From NCBI RefSeq assembly GCF_018607995.1, contig NZ_JABBAL010000030.1:372001-436000 (forward strand): a stretch of DNA of 64,000 bases, given 5' to 3'. This document shows positions 1 through 9,883 of this stretch, piece after piece (positions within the stretch are counted from its first letter, which is position 1; every line of letters begins with the position of its first letter). The position numbers and the translations under genes were made by a program. This DNA comes from Planktotalea sp. Lineage in GTDB: Bacteria; Pseudomonadota; Alphaproteobacteria; Rhodobacterales; Rhodobacteraceae. Under the pieces are notes generated by a model. It made no database searches. It saw only the letters and a program-made list of their open reading frames with translations, and was not told where the DNA came from.

Positions 1-1292
1 CGAAGGTTGGCTTCAACCATTTCTTTCTTGGCCTGACGCGCTTCTTTTTCGCCTTTCTGAACCTGCTGCACGATGCGACGGAATTCGGAAATATCGAGCC
101 CAACATATTGACCGACTTGCGCCATATCAACACGCAATTCTTCAACTTTGTCGGTTGAGCGTTCGATGAACATCTGCCAGCCACGCCCCGCCTTGCCAGC
201 CATTTCTTCCAGCCAGTTCGGGTCAAGCTCACGACCTCGATATGCCTCAACAAATTCACGACGATTGATGCGCGCTTGGTCTGCGAGCTTCACGATGGAG
301 CTGTCGATGCTCATAACGCGGCGGTTAATACCATAAAGCTGATCAATCAACGCTTCGATGCGGTTGTTGTGTAAGTGCATCTCGTTAACCAAAACAACAA
401 TCTCAGAACGCAGTTTTTGATAGTTCGCCTCTTGCTTGTCAGAGAAACTATCATCTTCGTTCAAAGTCGCTGAAATCCGACTGTCTTGCATTTGCGAAAG
501 CTGCTCGTAGAGGCCAGCAATAATTCCCAAAGACTCTAAAGCCTGCGGCTTGAGCGCAGCTTCCATCGTGGCAAGCGACATATTCGCCTGATCATCTTCA
601 TCATCGTCGTCATCATTGTTGATCGGATTGCCATCCGCATCAATTTCAGCCGTCCCTTCGGCCTTTGGCGCTGACGCCGAATTGGCCGCAGCAGGCACAA
701 CAGGCGTGGTTTCCTCTTCGCCCATCTGATCGCCAAAGGTAGCTTCAAGGTCGATGACATCACGCAACAAAATATCCTCAGAAAGAAGTTCGTCGCGCCA
801 AATTGTAATCGCTTGGAAGGTCAGCGGGCTTTCGCACAGCCCTGCAATCATCGTATTGCGACCCGCCTCAATGCGCTTGGCAATCGCTATCTCGCCTTCG
901 CGCGAGAGCAGCTCGACAGAGCCCATCTCACGCAAATACATACGCACAGGGTCGTCAGTACGATCCAATTTTTCTGACGAAGCCGTGGAAACAGCGACTT
1001 CTTTGTTGATCCCTGCCGCAACAAGATCGGTAGTGCCCTTATCTTCTTCTTCGACGTCTTCGTCTTCTTCGGTTACCTGAATACCCATTTCAGAGAGCAT
1101 CGACATGACGTCCTCGATCTGATCGGAGCTGACCTGATCCGGCGGCAAAACCGCGTTCAACTGGTCGTAAGTAATGAACCCTCGCTCGCGCGCGTCGGCG
1201 ATCATTTTCTTGACGGCGGTTTGGCTCATATCGAGCGTATGCGCAGAGTCCTGATCGTCGGATTTGCGGTCGTCATTGTCTTTGGCGGCCAT
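1..1292 (-). CDS. rpoD: RNA polymerase sigma factor RpoD (sigma-70), N-terminal part, cut by window edge
   Basis: Primary sigma factor that directs RNA polymerase to housekeeping promoters. Translating the minus strand from the ATG at 1292 gives an open frame to the window edge of about 430 residues. Region 1.1 with the helix YDQLNAVLPPD is at the start, followed by an acidic stretch, the region 1.2 motif DPVRMYLREMG, and a non-conserved acidic insert (EIDADGNPINNDDDDDEDD) typical of proteobacterial RpoD. The last visible residues, ARQAKKEMVEANLR, lead into region 2, so regions 2-4 lie outside. It lies about 160 bases downstream of dnaG on the same strand, as in the classical macromolecular-synthesis operon. 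That 1293-1454 gap probably holds its own promoter, but I could not assign boxes. Confidence 0.97.
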   Translation of the reverse strand, partial: MAAKDNDDRKSDDQDSAHTLDMSQTAVKKMIADARERGFITYDQLNAVLPPDQVSSDQIEDVMSMLSEMGIQVTEEDEDVEEEDKGTTDLVAAGINKEVAVSTASSEKLDRTDDPVRMYLREMGSVELLSREGEIAIAKRIEAGRNTMIAGLCESPLTFQAITIWRDELLSEDILLRDVIDLEATFGDQMGEEETTPVVPAAANSASAPKAEGTAEIDADGNPINNDDDDDEDDQANMSLATMEAALKPQALESLGIIAGLYEQLSQMQDSRISATLNEDDSFSDKQEANYQKLRSEIVVLVNEMHLHNNRIEALIDQLYGINRRVMSIDSSIVKLADQARINRREFVEAYRGRELDPNWLEEMAGKAGRGWQMFIERSTDKVEELRVDMAQVGQYVGLDISEFRRIVQQVQKGEKEARQAKKEMVEANL

Positions 1293-1454
1293 GCAGATGC
1301 TCCTGTGCAGGGCGCTAGACCCCTGAATTGGCTATGGTTCGAACTAGTTGCACAACATAGAACTGATTCGCACCTTCCGAATCATAGCGCGTGAAAGTGA
1401 TTCGAAAACCCGTTTACCCTGATTTCTTTACCTATTCCTCACCAAAATGCCAAT

Positions 1455-3419
1455 TCATGGCTCTTTGGTAACGTTCAACTTCCCGAGCAAAGCATCAAAA
1501 GCACTTTTCTCGTCACGACTGATTCGCGCACCATTCGGGGCAGTGTCATATTCAGCCTTGTCTTCATGTTCACTTCGCATCGCGAGATTTCGCGCTTGCG
1601 CTGCTTGCCCTAACCGCCAGGTCACACTTTCATCGGCGAGCCCCACGAGGTCTTCTGCCGCTTCAGCAACTTCTGCGCTTAGCCCCTGCTCCGCTTCAAG
1701 TTTGGCCAGTTCTTCAGAGATTGCCATCATCGCCATCTCTATATCACCAGGCCGGCGAACGCAGGGTGTAATCGCCACATGGCCCGCGCCGAGCAGATTT
1801 TCAAGGTTATTGATGCCGCGTGCGTCAACTATTTTTTCGCGCAACACTTCTGGACCATGACTGGCATGGGCAAGGATCAGATCGAGAAAGGCGCGGTGCT
1901 CTTGCGTGCTCACGTGCAACTCTTCCAACTGGCCTTCGAATTCGGCAACAACATACGGTGTGCAGATCAAACTCGCGATGATCACCGCTTCACGCATTTG
2001 GCGCTGGGTATCTTCGCCCGCACCGGCCAGAAGCGAGGCTTTGGTACTGGCGGTCGCCGGCGCAGGTGGAGGATTACGCCAATCGCCGCGTTTGCCCTTT
2101 GTCCACGGCTTTTTCGAACTGCCTGCGCCAGATCCAGCACGAAACAATTGCCAGCGCATATCCTTGATCGCCTGGCCATAATGCGAACGGATAGACGGAT
2201 CGCGAATTAGCATCAGCTTTTCACGCAGCGTCTTATCAAGCGCAGCTTTGCGTTCGGGACTGTCGAAATTCTTGCCCTCGATCTCTTTGTCCCAGAGCAA
2301 TTGCACCATGGGCATCGCACCGTCGATCACGCGTCGCACTGCCTCTGCGCCTTCTGCGCGGATCAAATCGTCGGGATCTTTGCCCTCTGGCATCAGCGCA
2401 AATCGCAAGCTTTTGCCCGCTTCTAATAAAGGCAGTGCCAGATCAATCAAACGCTGCGCTGCACGCAGACCCGCCTTATCGCCATCAAGCGCAATGATCG
2501 GTTCATCCGAGATACGCCACAGCAGATGCAACTGGTTGTCCGTGATCGCCGTGCCAAGCGGCGCGACGCACGCGCCAAAGCCACCCTCTGCAAGCGCAAT
2601 CACATCCATATAGCCCTCGGCCACGATTAGCGGCGCGCCTTTGCCAGCCGCCTCGCGGGCGGGACCGTGGTTGTATAGGCTGCGCCCCTTATCAAACAAA
2701 AGCGTTTCCGGCGAATTCAGATACTTCGCATTGTCATTGGGATCCATCGCACGACCCCCAAACGCCGTACAGCGCCCGCGCGCATCGCGAATGGGAAAGA
2801 TGATGCGATTGCGGAACGTATCATAGGGCTTGCCGCCTTTGTTTGACGGCTTTCCAAGCCCCGCCGCGAGGATTTTCTCAGACGAAATACCCTTACCGCT
2901 CAGATGATCCCACAGCCCTTGCCATGCGTCTGGCGCAAAGCCGATCTCAAACAGCTCTTGCGTCGCTTCTTTCAAGCCGCGTCGATCGAGATACTCACGC
3001 GCCTCAGAAGCGTTGCCAGTGCGTAATTGCAGACGGAAAAACTGCACCGCTTGCTCCATTACATCGGCAAGCTCTGTGCGCTCATCTGCTTTTTGCTGTG
3101 CATACGGATCTTGCTTTGGAACCTCTAATCCGGCTTCGCCCGCGAGGATTTCGATGGCCTCCATAAAGCCTACGTTTTCGGTCTCACGCACAAAGGAAAT
3201 CGCGTCGCCTTTGGCCTGACATCCAAAGCAGTAATAGAATCCCTTTAGGTCATCCACATGAAACGACGCAGATTTTTCTTGGTGAAACGGGCATGGTGCC
3301 CACATATCGCCTTTGCCCTGATTGGACTTGCGCGAATCCCACATCACTTTACGACCTACAACCTGCGAAAGGCTGAGGCGCGTGCGCAGTTCATCAAGGA
3401 ATCCGGGGGGCAGGCTCAT
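1455..3419 (-). CDS. dnaG: DNA primase DnaG
   Basis: Synthesises RNA primers at the replication fork. The 654-residue protein is normal length for the family. The CHC2-type zinc finger is visible as C43-x2-H46 and C64-x2-C67. The TOPRIM catalytic core shows the E-G-Y-M-D-V motif at about 268-273 and D-G-D at 312-314, which bind the metal ions. The remaining C-terminal third is the less conserved DnaB-interacting domain. It lies directly upstream of rpoD in the same orientation, the conserved pairing in proteobacteria. No internal damage is seen. Confidence 0.98.
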   Translation of the reverse strand: MSLPPGFLDELRTRLSLSQVVGRKVMWDSRKSNQGKGDMWAPCPFHQEKSASFHVDDLKGFYYCFGCQAKGDAISFVRETENVGFMEAIEILAGEAGLEVPKQDPYAQQKADERTELADVMEQAVQFFRLQLRTGNASEAREYLDRRGLKEATQELFEIGFAPDAWQGLWDHLSGKGISSEKILAAGLGKPSNKGGKPYDTFRNRIIFPIRDARGRCTAFGGRAMDPNDNAKYLNSPETLLFDKGRSLYNHGPAREAAGKGAPLIVAEGYMDVIALAEGGFGACVAPLGTAITDNQLHLLWRISDEPIIALDGDKAGLRAAQRLIDLALPLLEAGKSLRFALMPEGKDPDDLIRAEGAEAVRRVIDGAMPMVQLLWDKEIEGKNFDSPERKAALDKTLREKLMLIRDPSIRSHYGQAIKDMRWQLFRAGSGAGSSKKPWTKGKRGDWRNPPPAPATASTKASLLAGAGEDTQRQMREAVIIASLICTPYVVAEFEGQLEELHVSTQEHRAFLDLILAHASHGPEVLREKIVDARGINNLENLLGAGHVAITPCVRRPGDIEMAMMAISEELAKLEAEQGLSAEVAEAAEDLVGLADESVTWRLGQAAQARNLAMRSEHEDKAEYDTAPNGARISRDEKSAFDALLGKLNVTKEP

Positions 3420-3455
3420 GCGCGCAGTATCTGTCGCAGCGCTGGCAGAGTCCAG

Positions 3456-3770
3456 TTAGCCATTAAAACCTTTGCATTGCTCCGAAAACGACGCTTCGAC
3501 ATCGCCTTGCAGGTTTTCCTTATCAAGACCATACACAAAGCTGCTGAGGTAGGGGATCATCTGCAAGTGGTTCAACTGGTCGTCGTCATATTGCCCGGCA
3601 ACGATTAGCTGCGCTTCCTTTTCGTCGCTGCCACCTATCCGCAAATCCGCCATTTGCTGGCTGTCAGACGCTAGCTCTTCGCAGAACCTGTCCTTCTTGG
3701 ATTTCGCGGCAGCAGGCATGGCTACAAACACACAAAGCGTGAGACAGCTTACAAAATGCGACGTCTTCAT
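3456..3770 (-). CDS. Small secreted protein of unknown function
   Basis: The 104-residue protein starts with a clear Sec signal peptide: a short basic start, a hydrophobic core (FVSCLTLCVFVAM) and an AAA cleavage region near residue 22. The mature part is about 80 residues, acidic, with two cysteines (C30 and C99) that could form a disulphide in the periplasm. I do not recognise a family. It sits 37 bases upstream of dnaG and in the same direction. The signal peptide and codon use support a real gene. Confidence 0.7.
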   Translation of the reverse strand: MKTSHFVSCLTLCVFVAMPAAAKSKKDRFCEELASDSQQMADLRIGGSDEKEAQLIVAGQYDDDQLNHLQMIPYLSSFVYGLDKENLQGDVEASFSEQCKGFNG

Positions 3771-3826
3771 AAACTTATACTCCTCACCAGCCGTATCGAT
3801 GTACTTATGTCATCCAAGCCCAAAAG

Positions 3827-4384
3827 TCACCCGCGCGCTGACAGAAGCTTTATCTTATGCGTCACCTCATGCACCATCGTGCCCGCCATCGAACGGAAAG
3901 TCATCAAGCGAAACGCGTCTTTGCCTGTACGCGTTATGTGTAGCGGCATATGCCCCAGCTGACTGCGCAACGCGTGGCCACGTTTGAATGTGCCTGCCCT
4001 CAGATCAACCGGAACAAGTCGCGCAAGCACCGCTTCACTGCCTACACCCTCGAGGGTGATCGCACACCACGCATCGCTTTGATCCGTAAGCGCCGCATGT
4101 TTGACAAGGAGCATATCCACCGCGCCGCCGATCACCAAATACTGCCCTTGCGAGAACCAAACGACCTCTTGCCCCGCTTTCGAAACGGAGCGTCCTACTT
4201 TAGGCAACGCACCTCCAAGCAGCTTTTCCACTTGGACATCTTGGCCCTTAAATGGCGCGAGAGAGATCATTACGCCCAGCACGACTTCGCGCAGGTTCAA
4301 ACCACCCATTGTGACAGGCAATAGCCCCTCAGCCGGTGTTTTTGCTACTAAATCAACCACGTAGCTTGCCCCCATCTGGATCAT
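3827..4384 (-). CDS. soxG: Sarcosine oxidase gamma subunit
   Basis: Smallest structural subunit of the heterotetrameric sarcosine oxidase, related in fold to the T-protein (GcvT) family. I choose the ATG at 4384 (MIQMGASYVVDL). The frame stays open further upstream, to an ATG at 4438, but those codons lie inside the end of soxA. With the 4384 start the gene overlaps the soxA stop by about 30 bases, giving translational coupling. The product is about 185 residues, as expected. Motifs such as WFSQGQYLVIG and CAITLEGVGSEAVLARLVPVDLR match SoxG. It is last in the soxBDAG order. Confidence 0.93.
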   Translation of the reverse strand: MIQMGASYVVDLVAKTPAEGLLPVTMGGLNLREVVLGVMISLAPFKGQDVQVEKLLGGALPKVGRSVSKAGQEVVWFSQGQYLVIGGAVDMLLVKHAALTDQSDAWCAITLEGVGSEAVLARLVPVDLRAGTFKRGHALRSQLGHMPLHITRTGKDAFRLMTFRSMAGTMVHEVTHKIKLLSARG

Positions 4385-7283
4385 GGAACAGAGGGTCGCA
4401 AATTTCGCAAAGGGTTTCGATACCGCGCATATGGTCAATCAGCTTGATCGTCTCCCCATGGCGCGCACGTCCGTTCATCAAGAACCCCATCCCAAGAAAG
4501 CTAACTTCAGTCGGGGAAAACCCAACAGAGGTCACATAGCCAATCGAGTTTTGTCGCGTCGGCTCGCTCTCAGGCTCAAACAAATGCGCACCACCCGTGA
4601 GCTGCTTCACGGCACCAATCGGTTTCAGGCCAATCAATTGCTCGCGGTCAGGACCAACAAGCCCCTCGCGCGCCGCCATAGTCTGTCCAATGCAATCCTT
4701 CTTGGCAGAAATCATCCGTTCCATCCCGATATCAAAGGCCGTCACCCGCCCATGAATTTCGGCATGCGTGATAAAACCCTTTTCGATCCGCAGCACATTG
4801 AGCGCTTCCATCCCATAAGGACCACCGCCCAGCGCTGCCGCGTGTTCATTCAGCTTATCAAACAGCGCAGCGCCGTAGCGCGCGGGCACGGCAATCTCAT
4901 AGGCATGCTCCCCAGAAAAGGAGATGCGGAACAAACGCGCATTTACCCCCCCGATAGCGACGTCACCGCAGCCCATGAAGGGAAAGCTGTCATTGTCGAT
5001 GGGCGCATCAAGCAACTCGTTCAATAACGAGCGCGATTTTGGACCAGCAACGGCAAATTGCGCCCATTGTTCCGTCACAGAGACCATCGACACGTCGAGT
5101 TCAGGACGCAAACATTGATGCACATATTCCAAATGACGCATCACAGCGCCGGCGGCGGCGGTGGTCGTGGTCATCACGTAATGGGTATTAGAAAGACGCG
5201 CAGTGGTGCCGTCATCCATCACGGTTCCGTCTTCACGCAGCATGAGACCGTAGCGCACTCGTCCGGGTTTTAAGGTACTGAAGGTGTTGATATAAATGAA
5301 ATCCAGAAACGCGGCGGCGTCTGGCCCCTGGATATCAATCTTGCCTAGCGTGCTCACATCGCAAATACCAACGCTACTGCGCACCATATTTACTTCACGG
5401 TCACACGACTGGCGCCAGTTTGTTTCACCCTCTTTCGGAAAATAGCTTGGACGATACCACATCCCCGCTTCGATCATCGGCGCACCCTGCGCCACTGTAC
5501 TCTCGTGCGAGGTGACCAAACGCTCAGGCGCAAAGCCCTTGCCCTCGGCCCCTGCACCCATCGCCGCAATCGGCACAGGTGTGTAGGGAGGACGGAACGT
5601 GGTTGTCCCCGTCTCGGGAATACCACGCCCAGTCACATCCGCAAGAATGGCCAAAGCGTTCACGTTAGAGTTCTTACCCTGATCCGTCGCCATCCCCTGC
5701 GTCGTGTAGCGTTTCATATGCTCGACAGAGCGAAAGTTTTCTTTCGCCGCTTGTTTCACATCTTTCACAGTCACATCGTTTTGGAAGTCGAGCCAGGCAC
5801 GCCCTGTTCCACCAACGGCCCACAAAGGGCTAATACGAATAGGCGCATCTTCTGCTTCAGGCGGATCGCTCTGTATGGCTTTCTTGCCCAAAGCTGCCAA
5901 AGTTAACTCTGCAGCTTTGCGCCCCTCGGCTAACGCACCATGCGTCGAGAAGGTTCCATTGCAGGCACCAGCCGTCACCATCCCCGGAATCATTCCCGCG
6001 CGCGGCACAAAGCTTGCGATGTCTTCGCGCCATTCGGGACGTCCATTCATGTGACACGTCATATGCACAGAGGGGTTCCACCCCCCCGACATCGCCAAAC
6101 ATTCGCTGGCAATCTTTTCTGTCCCGCTCTGCGTACGGATGGTCACGGACTTTAGTCCCTGCCGCCCACTCGCGCCACAAATCTGCGCACCTGCATATAC
6201 GGGGAAATCGCCGCTTACCTGCACATCAGGACGACTATCGACCAAGGCGGCCACATGCACACCTGCCGCGCTTAGATCAAACGCAGTGCGATGCGCATCA
6301 TCATTATTACCAAACACAACAATATCGCGACCCGCAGTAACACCCCAACGATTCAGATAAGCGCGCACAGCGCCCGCGGTCATGATGCCGGGGCGGTCAT
6401 TATTCTGAAACGCGATAGGTCGCTCCAGCGCGCCCGCTGCAAGGATCGAACGCTTGGCTACGATACGCCAGAAACACGCCCGCGGCGCATCTGCACGTGA
6501 GATGGTATGGCCCGTCACACGCTCCAACGCGCCGAATGTGCCTTGGTCGTAGACCCCCGTGACAGTCGTACGCGACATGATCCGCACATTGTCCATGCTC
6601 GACAACTCAGCAATCACAGATGCGACCCAATCCAGCGCAGCACGTCCGTCAATCTCATAAGTCTCACTGAGCAAACGGCCACCCGCTTGCGCATCTTCAT
6701 CGGCCAGAATGACATCCGCACCTGTGCGGCCCGCTTCTAGCGCAGCCATTAGACCTGTAGGCCCAGCGCCGATGATCAAGACATCACAAAACGCAAAGGC
6801 TTTCTCATACTCCTCATCGTTGGAGGTCCCACTTAGCCCGCCCAAACCTGCGGCACGGCGAATAAGCGGTTCATACACACGCTCCCAAAAGGCGCGCGGC
6901 CACATGAAAGTTTTGTAATAAAACCCGGCACTGAAGAAGGGCGCGGCCAGATCATTCACCGCTAGCGCATCAAAACCAAGCGTCGGCCAAGCGTTTTGCG
7001 AGCGCACCTCAAGGCCGCCATAAATTTCTTGAACGGTTGCACGCACGTTGGGCTCAACATTTTCCCCGCGTTTAATCGTGACTAGCGCGTTCGGTTCTCC
7101 ACTGCACGCCGTCAAAACGCCCCTTGGACGGTGATACTTGAAAGACCGCCCCATCAAACGCTGATCATTCGCCAACAAAGCAGAAGCAACCGTATCGCCC
7201 GCAAACCCTTGATAGTGATGCCCATCAAACGTGAAATTCACAGGCTGCGTCCGATCAATCAGACCTTTGTTTTCAAGTCTCAT
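4353..7283 (-). CDS. soxA: Sarcosine oxidase alpha subunit
   Basis: Largest subunit of tetrameric sarcosine oxidase. The enzyme demethylates sarcosine to glycine and passes the one-carbon unit to tetrahydrofolate, producing peroxide. The 976 residues fit the family. In order there is a ferredoxin-like N-terminal domain (HRPRGVLTACSGEPN near 51-65, without an iron-sulphur cluster in this family), an NAD-binding Rossmann fold with GAGPTG at 172-177, and a C-terminal GcvT-like folate-binding half from about residue 600. It overlaps soxD by ATGA and soxG by about 30 bases, so the operon is tightly coupled. It feeds on glycine-betaine and sarcosine, common marine osmolytes. Confidence 0.97.
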   Translation of the reverse strand: MRLENKGLIDRTQPVNFTFDGHHYQGFAGDTVASALLANDQRLMGRSFKYHRPRGVLTACSGEPNALVTIKRGENVEPNVRATVQEIYGGLEVRSQNAWPTLGFDALAVNDLAAPFFSAGFYYKTFMWPRAFWERVYEPLIRRAAGLGGLSGTSNDEEYEKAFAFCDVLIIGAGPTGLMAALEAGRTGADVILADEDAQAGGRLLSETYEIDGRAALDWVASVIAELSSMDNVRIMSRTTVTGVYDQGTFGALERVTGHTISRADAPRACFWRIVAKRSILAAGALERPIAFQNNDRPGIMTAGAVRAYLNRWGVTAGRDIVVFGNNDDAHRTAFDLSAAGVHVAALVDSRPDVQVSGDFPVYAGAQICGASGRQGLKSVTIRTQSGTEKIASECLAMSGGWNPSVHMTCHMNGRPEWREDIASFVPRAGMIPGMVTAGACNGTFSTHGALAEGRKAAELTLAALGKKAIQSDPPEAEDAPIRISPLWAVGGTGRAWLDFQNDVTVKDVKQAAKENFRSVEHMKRYTTQGMATDQGKNSNVNALAILADVTGRGIPETGTTTFRPPYTPVPIAAMGAGAEGKGFAPERLVTSHESTVAQGAPMIEAGMWYRPSYFPKEGETNWRQSCDREVNMVRSSVGICDVSTLGKIDIQGPDAAAFLDFIYINTFSTLKPGRVRYGLMLREDGTVMDDGTTARLSNTHYVMTTTTAAAGAVMRHLEYVHQCLRPELDVSMVSVTEQWAQFAVAGPKSRSLLNELLDAPIDNDSFPFMGCGDVAIGGVNARLFRISFSGEHAYEIAVPARYGAALFDKLNEHAAALGGGPYGMEALNVLRIEKGFITHAEIHGRVTAFDIGMERMISAKKDCIGQTMAAREGLVGPDREQLIGLKPIGAVKQLTGGAHLFEPESEPTRQNSIGYVTSVGFSPTEVSFLGMGFLMNGRARHGETIKLIDHMRGIETLCEICDPLFHDPDGGKLRG

Positions 7284-7552
7284 GACATCGCTCTCTTAAC
7301 GTCGGACGCGAGGGCTGTATCTAACACCTCATGACTGACCGTATTGCGCGTCACAACGACCCAAGCGGCACATCCTGCTTCGTGCTGCCATAAATCGCGC
7401 GTGATACCTGCCGGATTATCACGGTTATGCACATAGTCATCCCAAGCAGATATGCCCGCATCAGGATCAGGACGCGCCAAAGCCACAGCATCCCCAACAT
7501 AGTAAAATTCGCGGCGATCACGCTCCCCGCACAGCGGACATTTCAAACGCAT
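7280..7552 (-). CDS. soxD: Sarcosine oxidase delta subunit
   Basis: The 90-residue zinc-binding subunit of the sarcosine oxidase complex. The N-terminal C-P-L-C-G knuckle (C5, C8) and the later H-E-A-G-C (H57, C61) supply the four zinc ligands known for SoxD. The typical motifs FYYVGDA and W-x2-Y-V-H-x-R-x-N-P-A-G are present. Its stop overlaps the soxA start as ATGA. It is about 78 bases downstream of soxB on the same strand. Confidence 0.95.
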   Translation of the reverse strand: MRLKCPLCGERDRREFYYVGDAVALARPDPDAGISAWDDYVHNRDNPAGITRDLWQHEAGCAAWVVVTRNTVSHEVLDTALASDVKRAMS

Positions 7553-7630
7553 ATCATCCCCTCTTTAACGCTCTCGCGCTTCATCTTGCCAAATAAACTC
7601 ACGCCATTGGCTGCCATACTCTCAAGCCTC

Positions 7631-8884
7631 CTAGTGCAAATTGTGCTGAGAGCCGGTGCCCTCTTCATCAATTATGCCAACACCTGTGCGGAACCGATCA
7701 AGCTTAAAGCCCGTCGCCTCACTGTGATGTTGATCGGTCGCGATCAGATGCGAGAACACAGACCCTGATCCGGGCACAGCTTTGAACCCGCCGTAACACC
7801 AGCCTGCATTAATATAGAGCCCCTCCACAGGGCTTTTATCAATAATTGGACTGCCATCGGGCGTCATATCCATGATCCCGCCCCAGGACCGAAGAACCTT
7901 TGCTTCGCCAATCATCGGCATCAGCGTCATGCCCGCTTCCATCACATGCTCTTTCATCGGCAAGTTGCCGCGCGATGCATACGAAGCATAGAAATCCAGA
8001 TCACCGCCAAAGACCAAGCCGCCCTTGTCAGACTGTGAAATATAAAAATGTCCCATGCCAAAACTGATCACATGATCAATCACGGGTTTTAACCCTTCGG
8101 TCACAAAAGCCTGCAAAACATGGCTTTCAATCGGCAAGCGCATGCCTGCCATTGCCGCGATTTGACCAGAGCGTCCTGCGACTGTCATCCCAATTTTTTT
8201 GGCCTTGATAGCCCCGCGTGTTGTTTGCACACCTATGACCGCACCATTTTCTATGTCGATGCCGGTCACTTCGCAGTTCTGGATAATGTCTACGCCACGC
8301 ATATCCGCGCCACGCGCAAATCCCCAAGCCACCGCATCATGACGGGCTGTACCGCCACGTGGATGAAGTAAGCCGCCGTAGATCGGAAAACGAACGTTGT
8401 CGAAATCAAGATAAGGCAGATGTTTACGCACACCCTCGCGATCCAGCAAAATCGCGTCATCGCCTTGGTTTACCATCGCATTTCCACGCCGTACAAACGC
8501 GTCGCGCTGTCCGTCGGAATGGAAAAGGTTGATCAGGCCACGTTGGGAATGCATGATGTTGTAGTTCAAATCTTTTTCCAGCCCCTCCCATAGCTTCAAG
8601 GAATGGCTGTAAAATTCAGAATTTCCATTCAGGAAATAGTTGGCCCGCACAATCGTGGTGTTGCGTCCTACATTGCCACCGCCAACGTAGCCCTTCTCAA
8701 GGACAGCAATATTGGTTAGGCCATGGTTCTTCGCAAGGTAATAGGCCGTGGATAAACCATGACCGCCCCCGCCAATGATAATCGCGTCGTAATCCGACTT
8801 AGGATCAGGATCGCGCCAATGCGCGCCCCACCCTTTGTTTCCTGTTAGACCCTCTTTGAGAATGCGAAGTCCTGAAAACCGCAT
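7631..8884 (-). CDS. soxB: Sarcosine oxidase beta subunit
   Basis: Catalytic flavin subunit of the tetrameric sarcosine oxidase, 417 residues. The dinucleotide-binding GGGGHG motif is at 38-43, followed by VLEKGYVGGGNVGRNTT. The R-H-D-A-V-A-W stretch at 181-187 is where the family carries the histidine that binds FMN covalently; assigning that role to H182 is by position. A C-terminal W-C-Y-G-G-F-K-A-x-P-G motif closes the active site. It is first in the soxBDAG operon. The 100 bases upstream (8885-8988) separate it from a dead glutamate dehydrogenase gene and must hold the operon promoter, but no clear boxes are seen. Confidence 0.96.
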   Translation of the reverse strand: MRFSGLRILKEGLTGNKGWGAHWRDPDPKSDYDAIIIGGGGHGLSTAYYLAKNHGLTNIAVLEKGYVGGGNVGRNTTIVRANYFLNGNSEFYSHSLKLWEGLEKDLNYNIMHSQRGLINLFHSDGQRDAFVRRGNAMVNQGDDAILLDREGVRKHLPYLDFDNVRFPIYGGLLHPRGGTARHDAVAWGFARGADMRGVDIIQNCEVTGIDIENGAVIGVQTTRGAIKAKKIGMTVAGRSGQIAAMAGMRLPIESHVLQAFVTEGLKPVIDHVISFGMGHFYISQSDKGGLVFGGDLDFYASYASRGNLPMKEHVMEAGMTLMPMIGEAKVLRSWGGIMDMTPDGSPIIDKSPVEGLYINAGWCYGGFKAVPGSGSVFSHLIATDQHHSEATGFKLDRFRTGVGIIDEEGTGSQHNLH

Positions 8885-8988
8885 GCCTCTCTCCCCAACG
8901 TTTCAGAGACAGACCTAAACTATAAAATTAAGCACACGCAACGCCTCTGCGACATTGCGTGTCTTTTTTCGCGTTTCTTGAAGCTATA

Positions 8989-9838
8989 TCATCTTAAAAG
9001 TGGCTGTAGCCCTTTCGCATGATAGCTCGCAGCCACCTTATAGATAGCAACTAAAGAAGCCGCTGTGCGTAGATCTTCCACGTCATCGCGGCTATGCTAG
9101 ACATCACGTATCGCTTGATACGAAATCCGCATCGTATTGTCTAAGCCAGAGCGTACCAATTCCAATTCATCCGCACCGCGCAGATATTTTTCTTTAAAAC
9201 CCGGCGACAATTGCCAGCCAATCCCTTTGTCTGAGCTCAAGCGCTCCAACTCATCAACAACCAGCTGATGGCACCCTTCTTCTTGGCGACGTTGTATACG
9301 ACCAAAGCGGATGTGGCTTGGGTTCTTTACCCATTCAAAATAGCTAACCGGCACAGCGCCGGCCTTTGAATACATGTAGGAGATGATGACTGTCTCTTGC
9401 GAGCAGAGGATCTCATCTGCGCCCGCCGTGACAGGGCCGTTCGCCGCCTCAATGATCAAAGGGGACTTAATCCTAACTGCATTGCTGAGGTTGATTACCA
9501 CCTCCAAAGCCGCTGGAATAAGAATATCGCATTCTTCTTCCATAGCAGCATCGCCATTTTCCTGGTAGCGTGCATCACGATAGCCGCTGACGCCACCATT
9601 CTCGATGATCCAAGTGCGCACGGCTTCAACATTCAAGCCTTCCACACCTAACAAGCCGCCATCTTGTTTCACAATGTCTGTGATCTTGCTGCCATCTTTT
9701 TCGTTTAGAAATTTAGCCGCCTAATAACCAACATTGCCGAGACCTTGCACGATCACACGCTTGCCATCCACGCGGAAATATTCACGCAGCGGTGAGCGCG
9801 GTAACTTAACGGTCGAATTCGCCCTGGTGTTCGCTATG
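8989..9838 (-). pseudogene. gdhA: Broken glutamate dehydrogenase (Glu/Leu/Phe/Val dehydrogenase family), 5'-truncated, two stop codons
   Basis: The minus strand reads the C-terminal half of an NAD(P)-dependent glutamate dehydrogenase. It starts around the Rossmann motif VDGKRVIVQGLGNVGY, runs through AANGPVTAGADEIL and LVRSGLDNTMRISYQ, and ends with SRDDVEDLRTAASLVAIYKVAASY before a TGA at 8989-8991. Two TAG codons interrupt this single frame, at 9721-9723 (just after GNVGY) and 9097-9099 (where the family has Trp). No frameshift separates them. The N-terminal catalytic half, about 200 residues with the glutamate-binding lysines, is absent: homology stops near 9800-9840, where a plus-strand tad fragment begins. 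The 191 codons between the two stops could be translated but lack the catalytic domain. Confidence 0.9.
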
Positions 9839-9883
9839 ATCCTAACCTCGAGCATCTAAATGGGGATCATCGCGGTCCGTTAA

